Source: Marsupella aquatica (lineage: Eukaryota; Marchantiophyta). From it: DNA of 64,000 bases. The translations under genes and the position numbers were made by a program. Location of the stretch: contig OZ316892.1 of assembly GCA_973895155.1 (NCBI GenBank), positions 7,626,001-7,690,000 on the forward strand, written 5' to 3'. Below are positions 45,903 through 56,345 of this stretch, piece after piece (within the stretch, counting starts at the first letter, position 1; each line of letters starts with the position of its first letter). Below the pieces are notes generated by a model. The model did no database searches. It was not told where the DNA came from and saw only the letters and a program-made list of their open reading frames with translations.

Positions 45903-46140
45903 AAAGGGAAGGTTCTACTTCGACGAGGCAAAGAGAACAGAGGATATCTATTTCCATGAGAACATACTTCGATGTAGCAGAAAGAACACCGGAAATCTAC
46001 TTCCATGATGACATACTTCGATGTAGCAGTGAGAGCACCGAAAACCTACCTCCATGAAAGCATACTTTGAAGTAGCAGAGAGGACAACGAAATCTACTTC
46101 CATGAGAACATATTTCGATATACCAGAGTGAACACCGAAG
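45903..46140 (+). repeat. 49-bp minisatellite
   Basis: Units with CTACTTCCATGAGAACATAC, then TTCGATGTAGCAG and GAACACCG recur with starts at 45953, 46002, 46051 and 46099 (period 48-49), and weaker units extend upstream to about 45800. Period 49 does not preserve frame, so the 99-codon minus-strand frame (45948-46247) is incidental. Confidence 0.82.
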
Positions 46141-46275
46141 AGAGAAGGGAATCGAAATCTCGAATTCAGCAATACTACAAGGACCTCGCGGACTGCGCAG
46201 ACAGCAAAACGCACTGAATCGTTACTTCCTCTTCCTCCTGTATACATAAGAGGTCCTCGCTTGTTTCTTGAGCTT

Positions 46276-46350
46276 GAGCTCCTAAACCCTAAACTAGCCC
46301 AACCGCAAATTGAAGCATGAGCTCCTAAACCCTAGACTCGCCCAACGGCA
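46276..46350 (+). repeat. 43-bp duplication carrying plant telomere-type motif
   Basis: GAGCTCCTAAACCCTAAACT at 46276 and GAGCTCCTAAACCCTAGACT at 46319 each carry a telo-box-like AAACCCTA. In plants, AAACCCTA telo-boxes also occur in promoters of growth and ribosomal genes, but no gene adjoins this one. Confidence 0.6.
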
Positions 46351-48060
46351 ACTTTATTAACGGATAGTCCACCGTGCATTACTGCAGCGTGTATAAGTGC
46401 ATCAAGTAATTCAGTGCAAGCTTGCCATGTGGTCCCATAATAATGCCGGTATTTCCTTTGTAGATAGACCAAACAGTGTATTTTACTTATAGGGTTATTT
46501 TACTTATAGGGTAGTGGCGGTGGGGTTACTAGTCTGTAAAGCTCTAACAAGAAATTGAAGAAAGCTGAAAAACAGTAACTGGGAAGTTTTTATGAGCTTT
46601 GTGAGAACACGAGCTTTGTGAGAACAGTTTTCAGACTAGAACCCTAGCCTAAATAGTCATTATCAATCATATGTAATAACTGCCCAGAAAAAAGACTACC
46701 GGGTAAGATTTTCAGGGCACAGGGTTATGGTAAGGGTAGCACCTAGTAGAAAAGGTTACACACCAGAACCTTTCTTCGTGACAAGAGTTACTTAAATGCA
46801 AGAAGAACCTGACAAGAGTTACTTAAATGCAAGAAGAACCTCACGAAACAACAAATTATATGTAACTCCAACCAAGAAGAGTACATATGCATCTACCACG
46901 TGCTGCAATTCCTAAGTAAACTTTAATTGATAAGTCAGTCTATGCACTCAGTCAGTTGAATCATGTAATATAAGGGCTTTGGGTATGAGGAAATGCATAA
47001 GTGATTCCACTGTATGCACTTTGGAGAAGTGCATAAATGACATCTCACTCACTTATAGTGCATGCCATGGATGTGAGCACGCTTAGGGTGACTTCCTTGG
47101 AACCTGCACTTAGACAGGGTACTGTATTATTGCCATCTTGGCTGGCACAAAAAAAATTAAAAAATTAAGATTTTGGACTTGACTGACAAAACATTTTATA
47201 GGAGGGTTTAGGGTTTAGAATCATGCAAATTGAAAGAATTATAGGTATATTGATGTAAACACTGACTTTTTAGTATATGCATTGTTTTTTAATTAAAAAA
47301 ACTACAAAACTACATGAAGAGAATAATATTTTAGTCAGCATTGCGTTTATACTACATGAAAAGAAAAGAGGAGGAGAGTTGAGTTTTTAATAAACAACCT
47401 TTAATTATTTTGCCACTACATAGGTTCAAAGCCATAATAGTGCCTTCCAAGGAAAGTGATAATAGTGCCAAGGTCTTTTTTGTATTTACAAATATGTCAT
47501 GATTTTGTATAAAGACACTAAGTTGAACAAAGTAACCAAGGTGAGAATGTACAAAATCTGTGACACATCTGTAAATAACACAAAAACAATGATTGTATTG
47601 TAAATTAGAATATCTGTAATGACAATGTACTTACAAAGTTGTTTCTGTAAACCTCCCTGGCAAATCTTTGTTTGTAAGTTCATTATGGTGGACCCTTAAC
47701 CTGCTCATCAATCCTGTTGAGGATTCTCTGATGGTGGCTCCAAGCAGGGGCCAAGACTTCTGGTGGCGGATGTTTTACCAATATCCATTCATCCTTGCAT
47801 TCATCAAGCTTACACCCGGGAGCTTACATTTCATGACCCGTCCTCTCCTTTGAGGCCATGGGTCTGTAACCCCTCCAGCTGACTGCCCTGAGGGCTTACC
47901 TACATTGTGGCCAAGTTCTGGGCCAAGAAGGGTAAGATATAGGGTAGTGGTCCATCAGCTCTCAAAGAGGTTAGCTTGCCTTTAATCTCCAAGAACCATT
48001 TTTCTCTCCTTTGTTTTTTGTAAGGAGTACCTCGATACCCATGTGTTGCACAAAGATATT
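46351..48060. other. Intergenic region
   Basis: A 33-bp unit is doubled at about 46785-46843 (GACAAGAGTTACTTAAATGC). GGGTTTAGGGTTTA at 47204-47217 is two plant telomere units. No gene is recognised. Confidence 0.45.
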
Positions 48061-48520
48061 GTGTTGGCCAAGATGTCGTTGAGAAAAAAAATGTCATGTC
48101 GTCCAAGAAGTTGTTAAGAAAAAAGATGTCGGCTGGCCAAGAAGTCATAATGACAAAGGATGTTTCGTTAGCCAAGAAGTCGATGAGAAAAATTAAAAGA
48201 TGTTGTGTCGGCCAAGAAGTCGTTGCAACAAAGGATGTTGTGTCGGCCAAGAAGTCATTGAGAAAAAAGATGTCATGTCGTCCAAGATGTCATGTCAGCC
48301 AAGAGGTCATTGAGAAAAAAATGTTGTGTCGGCCAAGATGTCGTTGAGAAAAAAGATGTCGTGTCAGCCAAGAAGTGGTTGAGAAAAAAGATATCATGTC
48401 GGCCAAGACATTGTTAAGAAAAAAGATGTAGGATGTAGTGTCGTCCAATATATTGTGTCGACCGAGAGATTGTTGAGGAAAAATATGTTATGTTGGCCAA
48501 GATCTGATTGAGAAAAGAAT
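48061..48520 (+). repeat. 35-bp minisatellite, about 12 copies
   Basis: Units of the form GTCGGCCAAGAAGTCGTTGA, then GAAAAAAGATGTCGT repeat about a dozen times with substitutions and some short or long units. Frames on both strands (48096-48347 plus, 47900-48250 minus) arise from the repeat; 35 is not a multiple of three, so they are not credible proteins. Confidence 0.9.
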
Positions 48521-48595
48521 TTTGTTAAATAAATAACTATAATAATATTGTTAAGTACAAAATGGTCCATAAATAATTAGTCAAAGATGTTATGA

Positions 48596-48645
48596 AATAA
48601 ATGATGGGATCTTTATGATGGGATCTTTATGATGGGATCTTTATT
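48596..48645 (+). repeat. Short tandem repeat, three copies of a GATGGGATCTTTAT unit
   Basis: GATGGGATCTTTAT is repeated three times in direct succession just after the 35-bp minisatellite. Confidence 0.85.
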
Positions 48646-48649
48646 AATT

Positions 48650-51394
48650 TAGTAAAAAACTTCATCACATATAACATTTATGGTAAACTTTGTTTAACAC
48701 CTTTATCATTGGTTTGTAAGACATGTTCTCCCAACTCCTCTCTCGGCCCAACTTTGATCAGTCGTCGATCAATCGTCGGTCTTTGAAACACATGGATGTT
48801 TCAGCATGTATTTGATTTAGCTGAACAAAAAAAAAGGGCTTTCGCTTCAGCTACAGGGTGTAAGTGTGTTGATTCTCGATCTCCACAAGCATATTAGTCT
48901 CGAGTTCCCATTACCCTCTAAATCCATACCACCAACAAACAGCAGACACAATCGATCAATCTGTAATTGAATTTGTATACACAACCCCGGGCTATCATTT
49001 AGATGCGATCGAGAAGTCAACATATATCTCGCTGTTGTCTTGAGCTATCTTGTTAATGTGATCTGGTCTCTCTCATCCAGTTTCGATGGTCAGAGCGTAA
49101 GATTTCCAGTTCATCTTTCAATCTTGCCGCCGAGCTTGCCGCCCGCCTTCTATGTGGTGTAGTTTTAATCCTTGGATATGATTTCAAGTTCATCCATTTA
49201 TTCACAGGATACGTCAATTCATGATCAGGCAGACCTTTCTGATTTCGTTTAATGCGGTATTCATGATTGAGGACAGTTCATTAAGCAAGAGAGATGCCTT
49301 CGCTAATTTCGTGAAAATGGGTACGAATTGAGTTTTCCCGCCGGGCAGTTGTTTCGAAATGGTTCCTCCATAGCTCGGACGGGAGCTTGCCGGGGAGCTT
49401 GGACTCCTGAATGTCAAGGCTTCTCAAGGAGCTTGCCGATCGAAAGGCAAAACAATGCCAAGCTCTAAATCTCCCTGTATATACTGTACGTACAGGGATT
49501 ACAAGGCCTGAATAAAAACGTAATTACGTACGCTGCGAGATTTTTCCAAGGCTTGAATAAAAATTTATCAAGATTACATTTGGGGATATTCGTCATCGGA
49601 TTACATACAGATAATTGCAGGAAACAGGAAACTACAGCCTTCTATCCTTAGCAGAAACTTTTTCCAGCACTTTTTACGAGGGAATCCCAAAAATATCTCT
49701 AGGTTCTCTCAAAACTTTAAACCAGGATTTTCATGCATAGCCGGCAAGCTACAGTAGTTGAAAATCCTGCCTGCAAGCCGCAGTAGTTGCGCAGCTTGCT
49801 TAAGGGAAGTTTCCACTAGAGCTGCGGGAAAAAAAAAGATGTTCTCTAGATTTGATCGTCACAACAATGATTCACGAAATATACAAGTAAGGGATTTTCA
49901 CTGATGTCAAGAATGAGACATGGATTAAAAAAAAAGGAGAATGCAGCCAGGACCTCACTCAGGGACTCCACTGGATGCTTCTGTTTTCCCGAGAACTCCA
50001 GTTGTTGTTCACGTTCACGACCTTGGTCTAGAGCGGAACTAGCAGATAAGTAGTTTCCATGAAAAGAAATTGCATGAGCCGATCCCGGACGAGACTGGCG
50101 TGCTCTGAACGCGCAGTGACATGAGGGTGTCCTCACCAACGGGGATATGAAGTTCAAAAACCATTTAAATGCATGGATGACCCTGGCCCACGCAGATGCG
50201 GAACGAAGTAGCGGACTAGACAGCCAATAGTCCGCACCAAGGCACCAACCTCCAAAATTGTCAATCATGACCATCACCACTGTACGTAGAATGACGCTTC
50301 AATTCGACTCACGTGGTGAAGGTCGGGGAGTCTTTTGAGGTAAGCGAATTGGTGCAGCATGAATGCGGGATGCTTTGTTAGCCGGGCTCTGTCTGGGATA
50401 GAAACTATCTGTGCAGCTTTTGCCCAACATAAAGTTGCATCAGACGCTTCACGTGATTAACTGTTATGGAGAATGGCGGGGCATATATCGGGCGAAGAAC
50501 ACGGCTGGCCAGTTACATGATTATTAGGTGTGCTGGACAAATTATGTTAATGAAGCATTCATACCCGGCCCTGTGGGGCCAGCAAAATGCAGGCGCGCGC
50601 AGCTCCATTTTTTTTATTGAACATTGTCTATTTTATCGGATGACAAGATATATATATTGATAGGCCATGGTATTAATAAATCAATTGAAGATCTCTCATC
50701 GCAATCCTAAACCATCTAATTGTAACCTTAAAATGCAGAATTCTTACATTGAGCTGGAAATAGTCGGCGCCGACTAGCTCTCAATTCTGGACATTGAACT
50801 GACTATCTACGGTTGTCAAATTTTTTCCAGAAATCACCGTAGGCAGCGTGTGGGTCGGTCCCTACTAAAATTCGCGTGACTGAAGTAATGGAAAATGTAC
50901 CTAAAGCTACACCTCTCGAACTCGAGCTGAGCTTTGTAGTTCAGTTCTACATTACTTCAACGTAGGATGTAAAGAGGTACATTTACCAACCAGAATAATT
51001 CCAGGTCCTAAACTTGTAAATTGTGTGAAGCCTAGTTACAACTTAATCCTAATCCTGTTCTTGAGTATTGCACAAATTAGGAACTCCATGCCTTCAGCAC
51101 ACTGAATTCTCGCCAGACTTAGTTAATGAAGGCACTCAAATATATGTACCTCGTTGAACCTGACGATCGAGGAGATACTCATGAGCACGTACAGCAGTAG
51201 GTCAATTTGGACCCAAATTCGTCTCGCCAGCAATCCCACTGAATTCTGGATACACATTCTGGATCGCAGTCAGTAGCTGGACCACTCCTTTCTGTCAGTG
51301 CAAGCTTGTATGCTTGAAGTGCAGTACGTCGAAGTAGACGGCGAAGATTGGTAAAAAATGAATCGTCTTGTTGGACAAACTCGTTTATTACATG
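48650..51394. other. Intergenic region downstream of the third CML gene
   Basis: No gene is recognised. The longest frame (144 codons, 49846-50280 minus) has no identifiable domain. The end of this stretch must hold the 3' UTR of the CML gene ending at 51395. Confidence 0.4.
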
Positions 51395-52156
51395 TTAAAA
51401 GACGAAAGAATTGGAGCGCATCATGCTCTTGAACTCGAAGAAATCTACTTTTCCATTCCCATCAGAGTCAACTTTTTGGATCATCTTTTCGCAGCTCATC
51501 AAGCTTCGCCCTTCAGGCAGCCCTAACTTGAGGAGAACTTGCTGAAGCTCGAGTCTCGAAATGAAACCATCCTTGTCTTCATCAAAGACGAAGAATGCTT
51601 TGATAAGAGCCTCGTCCTCTTCGGCTTGAATTTCATCTGCTGATACTCTTGAGAATGAAGAATCATAAGACTTGCTCTCACCTCCAGGCTCGCCACTTCG
51701 AGGACAGAACATCAAGACGAATTCGTCAAAATCTATGAAGTCGTCTCTGTTTCTATCAACAGCTCCGACCATTTTTCTAACCTTTTGGTCCGACAAATCA
51801 AAACCTATCCTCTTCATGTAGACCTGGAGCTCTTTCGCAGATATGAGACCGTCCTTGTTTTCGTCGAACAAGTCGAACACTCGTTTCATTTCCAATCTAT
51901 CGAACTGGCACTGTTTCTCTCTAGAAGTTGCAGCAACAGGATCAAGTTGTGCATCTCCGTTAATTATCTGATTTTTACGGAACTCGCTCTGATTCTGAGG
52001 AGAGAGGAGACCGTTAGCCTTTCTACGTGCACTGTTCCGGACTTCAGGACCTTTAATCGATTCACGCCGTCTCATTTCAGCTTTTATCATCGCCGTTCGG
52101 TACATCAGTAAAGCGTAGTTCCATAGCTCCAACATGTAGGACTTCAGGTTCTCCAT
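51395..52156 (-). CDS. Calmodulin-like EF-hand protein, basic N-terminal helix
   Basis: A 253-residue intronless CML. The N-terminal helix YALLMYRTAMIKAEMRRR (14-31) matches the CML at 33105 at most positions and is followed by a basic, low-complexity stretch. EF-hand loops: 98-109 (DENKDGLISAKE, canonical), 134-145 (DRNRDDFIDFDE, Asp139 in place of Gly at position 6), 192-203 (DEDKDGFISRLE) and 230-241 (DSDGNGKVDFFE). The acidic linker before lobe two is short (AEEDE, 178-182). LQQVLLKLGLPEGRSLMSC in lobe two is shared exactly with the CML at 61845, so these two are the closest pair in that lobe. The protein ends 12 residues after the last loop. The start is the first ATG in frame and is supported by the conserved helix. 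Predicted calcium sensor; target unknown. Confidence 0.95.
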   Translation of the reverse strand: MENLKSYMLELWNYALLMYRTAMIKAEMRRRESIKGPEVRNSARRKANGLLSPQNQSEFRKNQIINGDAQLDPVAATSREKQCQFDRLEMKRVFDLFDENKDGLISAKELQVYMKRIGFDLSDQKVRKMVGAVDRNRDDFIDFDEFVLMFCPRSGEPGGESKSYDSSFSRVSADEIQAEEDEALIKAFFVFDEDKDGFISRLELQQVLLKLGLPEGRSLMSCEKMIQKVDSDGNGKVDFFEFKSMMRSNSFVF

Positions 52157-54300
52157 GAGAATTGACTACCGAGCTCCTAGTGACCATTGGTGACTACAAT
52201 CTAGCTGGTTTCCCGACATTGTCCGTCGTTGCCAGGCCATGCATTAGGTCGACCATAGATTTTCCTTCAGAATCTTCTTTAGCTCCTCCGAAGGTTGCGT
52301 CACGAAATTCTGAATTATCATCGCAGTGACATGCATTGAGGGCGCAACAGTTTGGATGTCAGATGTCTTTTCACATGCAAGCAACGAAAAAAAGTCCTTA
52401 ACATTGAACTATGTATCTGTACATATGAGTCTAAAGCTTAGAGATAGTAAGTGAACCTGAAACAATCGACCTGAAATAGTATAGATCCCACCCCTGAATC
52501 GGGAAATGCAGCACTAGCCTCAACTTTTCCAAACATGTATGCATGTATAACAATTGATCGATTACCTTACTTCTCCGAGAAGCTTCGAGTATTACATCTT
52601 CCCATGGAATTGGGAGAGTGCAAACAACATCGATCTCGATCCCGCCCTTTGAAAGATATAATAAGTCTCTACATACTTCTCCCCCTCGACAATTGTAGCG
52701 TTTCGGCCATGAACTTTCAAATCCAGACAACGTTGCAATGATGACAAGTACTTGAATGACGTCTTCCACAAGAACATGCTTCACGTCTTCCACAAGGAAG
52801 AAGAATTTATCTGCTACGCGTTATGTTACGGGCTCTCCTTAAGTACAGTGTAAAACACGGCACAACCTTGAAACTAGTGTTGTGCAGCACCTTTCTACAT
52901 TTTGGTACACTCACCACCTTCAACTTACGGATGATTGACTAAAAGCCTAGCTCAACTCTGACGATCACGGACTTTGAATCTATGATTTCGAGTCTAGAGA
53001 TCTCTTATGAACTCGTATGAACTCGAGCAAGTAATGAGGTTACGGATGTATTGCATTCTGCAGTGCTGAAGGGACAGAACTAGGACCACAAAAGCGAATG
53101 AGACAAATAGATAAGTCGAATTCGTCTCTGAATCGAGTGTCCTTCGGTACGTCTACATCTCTACGGCGAGCTGCAGAACAGGAATCGACGTAGCCAAATT
53201 AAAATAGGAGGGCAAAGGAGCAACTGGAATGGAAGGGCAGCGAATGGAATGCAATCTGGCCTTCCACGTGATTTAGAACCGGTCAGTTGCATCTGAATCT
53301 AGTCATAGAGTTAAAAGGTGCGAGCAGGGAGGTCTACATGCCGTCTTTTTTCATGAATTGCTTAGAAAGACACGGAGTTGTCAGGCTAGCGTATGAAAGA
53401 ACTAGAGTAAGAACTTAAAACGCACCAATAATTAGTACTCTGTTTTCTTCAGATCAAGCAGGACGATCCGATCTCATCATTTGTGCCCTTCCTATCGTAG
53501 ACATCAAAATATATAATCCGCCACCAAGAGTATAGCCATCAAGCTGGCAATATATCGGTCGCCGGCCATGATCCCCCGTATGATCCTCATCGGCTCCCTA
53601 GCTTGAGGCTAACGACCTCAAACAATTAGAACTTATTGAGCAGTCTATGTTTCTTCTGTCGACCTTCGTTGTTTGAGACACAGAGGTCAACACAGATTTG
53701 TCCTTTAGAGTCACTGCAGTCGTCGTGCAATGCGACCTCGGAACGTAGTCACTGGAATCGCATCAACGCTCTCGATCTGGAAATGGGTGCCATGATGCGG
53801 CACTTGTACCCATTGACTTGTAATCCCCAGATGAACATTGCCAAACTGTGATCGAAATTTACATCCGAGGCAAGAAACAAATTACTTAACAATTGACTGG
53901 AAATTTTTCGGGAACAAGTTTACTAGCTTGTTTATCTCCATCGAAAGTTCAGAAATTACTGTACGACGGTGAACTCCCAAATCATGAAGGAACTAAACTG
54001 AATTCTTGGGATAAACGAGAATCATCCGTTCTTCCCTTCCCCATATGAAGCCGGAAGAATGAGCCTCGATCAGAAGAATCGGCATGGGCAGAATGCTGAC
54101 GGAGCTACAGAAACCGTATGTGTGGGTTCATAGGGTAAATAAATAAAAGGTCAAGTCCACATGCGACACAGTACTGGAGTAGGCCCGGCAGGTCAAGAGC
54201 TTAATTTTGGAGGACAACGAGACAAGACTCTAGTACACATTCAGGACCCACATGTGTATACAGTGGTGAAAACTGTCAAGCCCAGGCATACAATGTAACC
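52157..54300. other. Upstream region of the third CML gene
   Basis: Should contain the 5' UTR and promoter, but no convincing TATA box lies within 300 bp of the ATG. A short duplicated string (ACGTCTTCCACAAG) occurs at 52760-52795. Frames up to 120 codons (52431-52793 minus) are not recognisable. No other gene is seen. Confidence 0.4.
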
Positions 54301-54452
54301 GTGGATCGGGTCACACGCCTTTTTCCCTCTGATTACAGTACCCTGGCTTTTGCTTGAATGTTGATATCTTTTGCCTGTGGATCTGGTCACACGCCTTTTT
54401 CCCTATTATTACAGTATCCTTTTGCTTGGAATGTTGATATCTTTTGTTTTTG
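54301..54452 (+). repeat. 76-bp tandem duplication
   Basis: GTGGATC.GGTCACACGCCTT, then TTTCCCT and GAATGTTGATATCTTTTG occur at 54301 and again at 54377. Non-coding. Confidence 0.88.
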
Positions 54453-55262
54453 GCCTGACGCTGACCATCCAGAAAAAAGAGTTGATGAGGCCCCGGGAGG
54501 TACGTAGGTAACCTCCAGTAGGATCGAATGATCTCTAATCTTTGAAACTGACGTCCTGGGGAAGGCTAGGTGGCCTAGCTACATTACTGTAGTTAATCGC
54601 GCATTACAACTGCACGCCGCACCATCCGAACAACGAGTCTGCCAGAGAATTGGCCATGGAGTTCATTTGGGAGGTACGGTGTTGGTCTGAACCATGTCTG
54701 AGTCGAGGAGCTACTCAGCCAGCTCTTCACTCAGCGAGCACTTCAAGCGATGATAGGCCCATGTCGACCGAGAGCTCTACGAGGTCTTTGCAACGATCGG
54801 CCAGCCGAAGGAGCAATTCAGGAACTCCTCAACCAGATCGACCCAGGTCGAGTGAGAGCAGTGCAACCACATAATTTGCGAAGGGAGTACCGAGGCAGCA
54901 ATAAAAACAACGCGAGTCAGTCTGCAATTATGCAATTCAATTCAGGCAACGAGTTGGGGAGCTCTCTCATCGGTACTGACCTGGATCATCGGTCTCCATT
55001 CTTTGCGGCTTACCATCACAAACGGTGGCAGATTTTTTACTGAATTGCCTCAACTCATCGTCATCGCTCAACTTAATTCTTGGAGACCACGTCTCGCTAC
55101 CAAAAACCACACCACACCACGCAGTTGCTTCCCTCACCATTCGACTTCTTCACGACCACGTCTCATGACCGTAAAGCTCACCACGCGATTGCTGATACGT
55201 AAAGCAGGTTCAAGCAATTATTAGGCCCTTCCTCGACACTGCCAAAACAACAAAACGCCTAA
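54453..55262. other. Intergenic region
   Basis: A plus-strand Ser/Arg-rich frame (54650-54874, 74 codons) and overlapping frames have no identifiable domain. No gene is recognised. Confidence 0.4.
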
Positions 55263-55580
55263 GGGCCAGGTTCCATGGGCCAGGGGTAGGGAGTACTGTC
55301 ACTCCAACTGATATCCCCTGGGCCCAAATACACTGTATGCCAAGGTGTACACAGTATTTCAAATATATGAATTTTGACTTAGGAGCCAATGAGAATGCCC
55401 TATATTTTTTTTATACAGGGCAGGGGGTACCCCTGAAGTTTTACAGGGAGTGTGAGGGAACATATTCCTTGATACAGTATTTGTACACCCCCTCAGTCCC
55501 TGGAAAAGCCACAATCTTATTGGTTTAAAAATTCTGACAGTATCCATACTCCTTACTCCCAGCCCCATGGAACCTAGCTC
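55263..55580. mobile_element. Short palindromic MITE, copy 2
   Basis: A 318-bp copy of the element at 25588-25904. Ends: GGGCCAGGTTCCATGGGCC at the left, and GAGCTAGGTTCCATGGGGC for the right in reverse complement. TAA precedes and TTA follows. The inverted match continues inward (GGGAGTA type), so the whole element can fold back. Internal blocks such as CCCCTGG.GCCCAAATACAC and TATGCCAAGGTGT match copy 1. Non-coding. Confidence 0.8.
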
Positions 55581-55629
55581 TTAGAAGGCTGCCTCCCATG
55601 CAACTTGGACACACAATCTTACTAATAAA

Positions 55630-56345
55630 GCTATCTGCAAAGCTACTTTCCAGAGACATGGTCTAGAGGGGTTTATTGTGACGTGCTAGTCAACAGAAAA
55701 ACTTTTACTCACATGATCCCTGATTTTTCTATCTCCAGTTGCCTAGCTAACAAGAACCTAGTTGATAAGATACATTTTGGGGACTCCTCTTTTGGCTAGC
55801 AAACTAGCTAGCCATCTTGGTTCATAAAAAAAGAGGGATGGGGCAAAGCTACTTTTCACAAGTATGGTCTGAGAGGCAACAAGGACAAAACTGAAAGTGA
55901 ATTATATATCACACTGCCAAAAAGACAGGAACGCCAAACTGGGAGACATGGTCCCAAAGGCAAAAGAACCCAATAAAGGGGGGGAAGGGAAAGACCCGAA
56001 GTTCACCTCCGTTCCCTACCGACGACAACCTTTGCAGAAAAACCTCACCACCACCATCAACAACAATTCAACAACAGCAAGAGCACCAACAGCAACAGCA
56101 ACGGACAGAGCAGAGACTACGCCCCACCCTGGTCCTCGACCGACGCCAGAGGGGCGGCTTAGACAGGTGAACAGAAAGTGAAGGTGAAAACAAAAGAGAG
56201 ATCGGGCGATCAGCTATGGCCTAGAGGCAATAAAGACAAAACTGAAAGTGAAAGTGGACCCAAGAAAAGGGATGGGAAATGCAAAGCTACTTTCCAGAAC
56301 TATGGTCTAGACTAAAATAAGGACAAAACTGAAAGTGAAAGTGTA
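55630..56345 (+). repeat. Scattered copies of a 60-90-bp unit
   Basis: GCAAAGCTACTTTCCAGA, followed by a CATGGTCTAGA-like string and GACAAAACTGAAAGTGAA, recurs near 55638, 55853, 56215 and 56283. An ACC/CAACAG-rich stretch at 56040-56105 lies between copies. The 94-codon frame over it (55897-56181) is low-complexity and not recognisable. Confidence 0.6.

Noticed and set aside
48096-48347. Lys-rich 83-codon frame over the 35-bp repeat
   Set aside because: The period is not a multiple of three, and the opposite strand is also open; an artefact of the repeat.
49846-50280. 144-codon minus-strand frame
   Set aside because: No identifiable motif or repeat of a known family, and composition is not clearly protein-like; probably chance.
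54650-54874. Ser/Arg-rich 74-codon frame compared with the Ser-rich CML N-terminus
   Set aside because: Shared composition only; no aligned repeat and no EF-hand follows.
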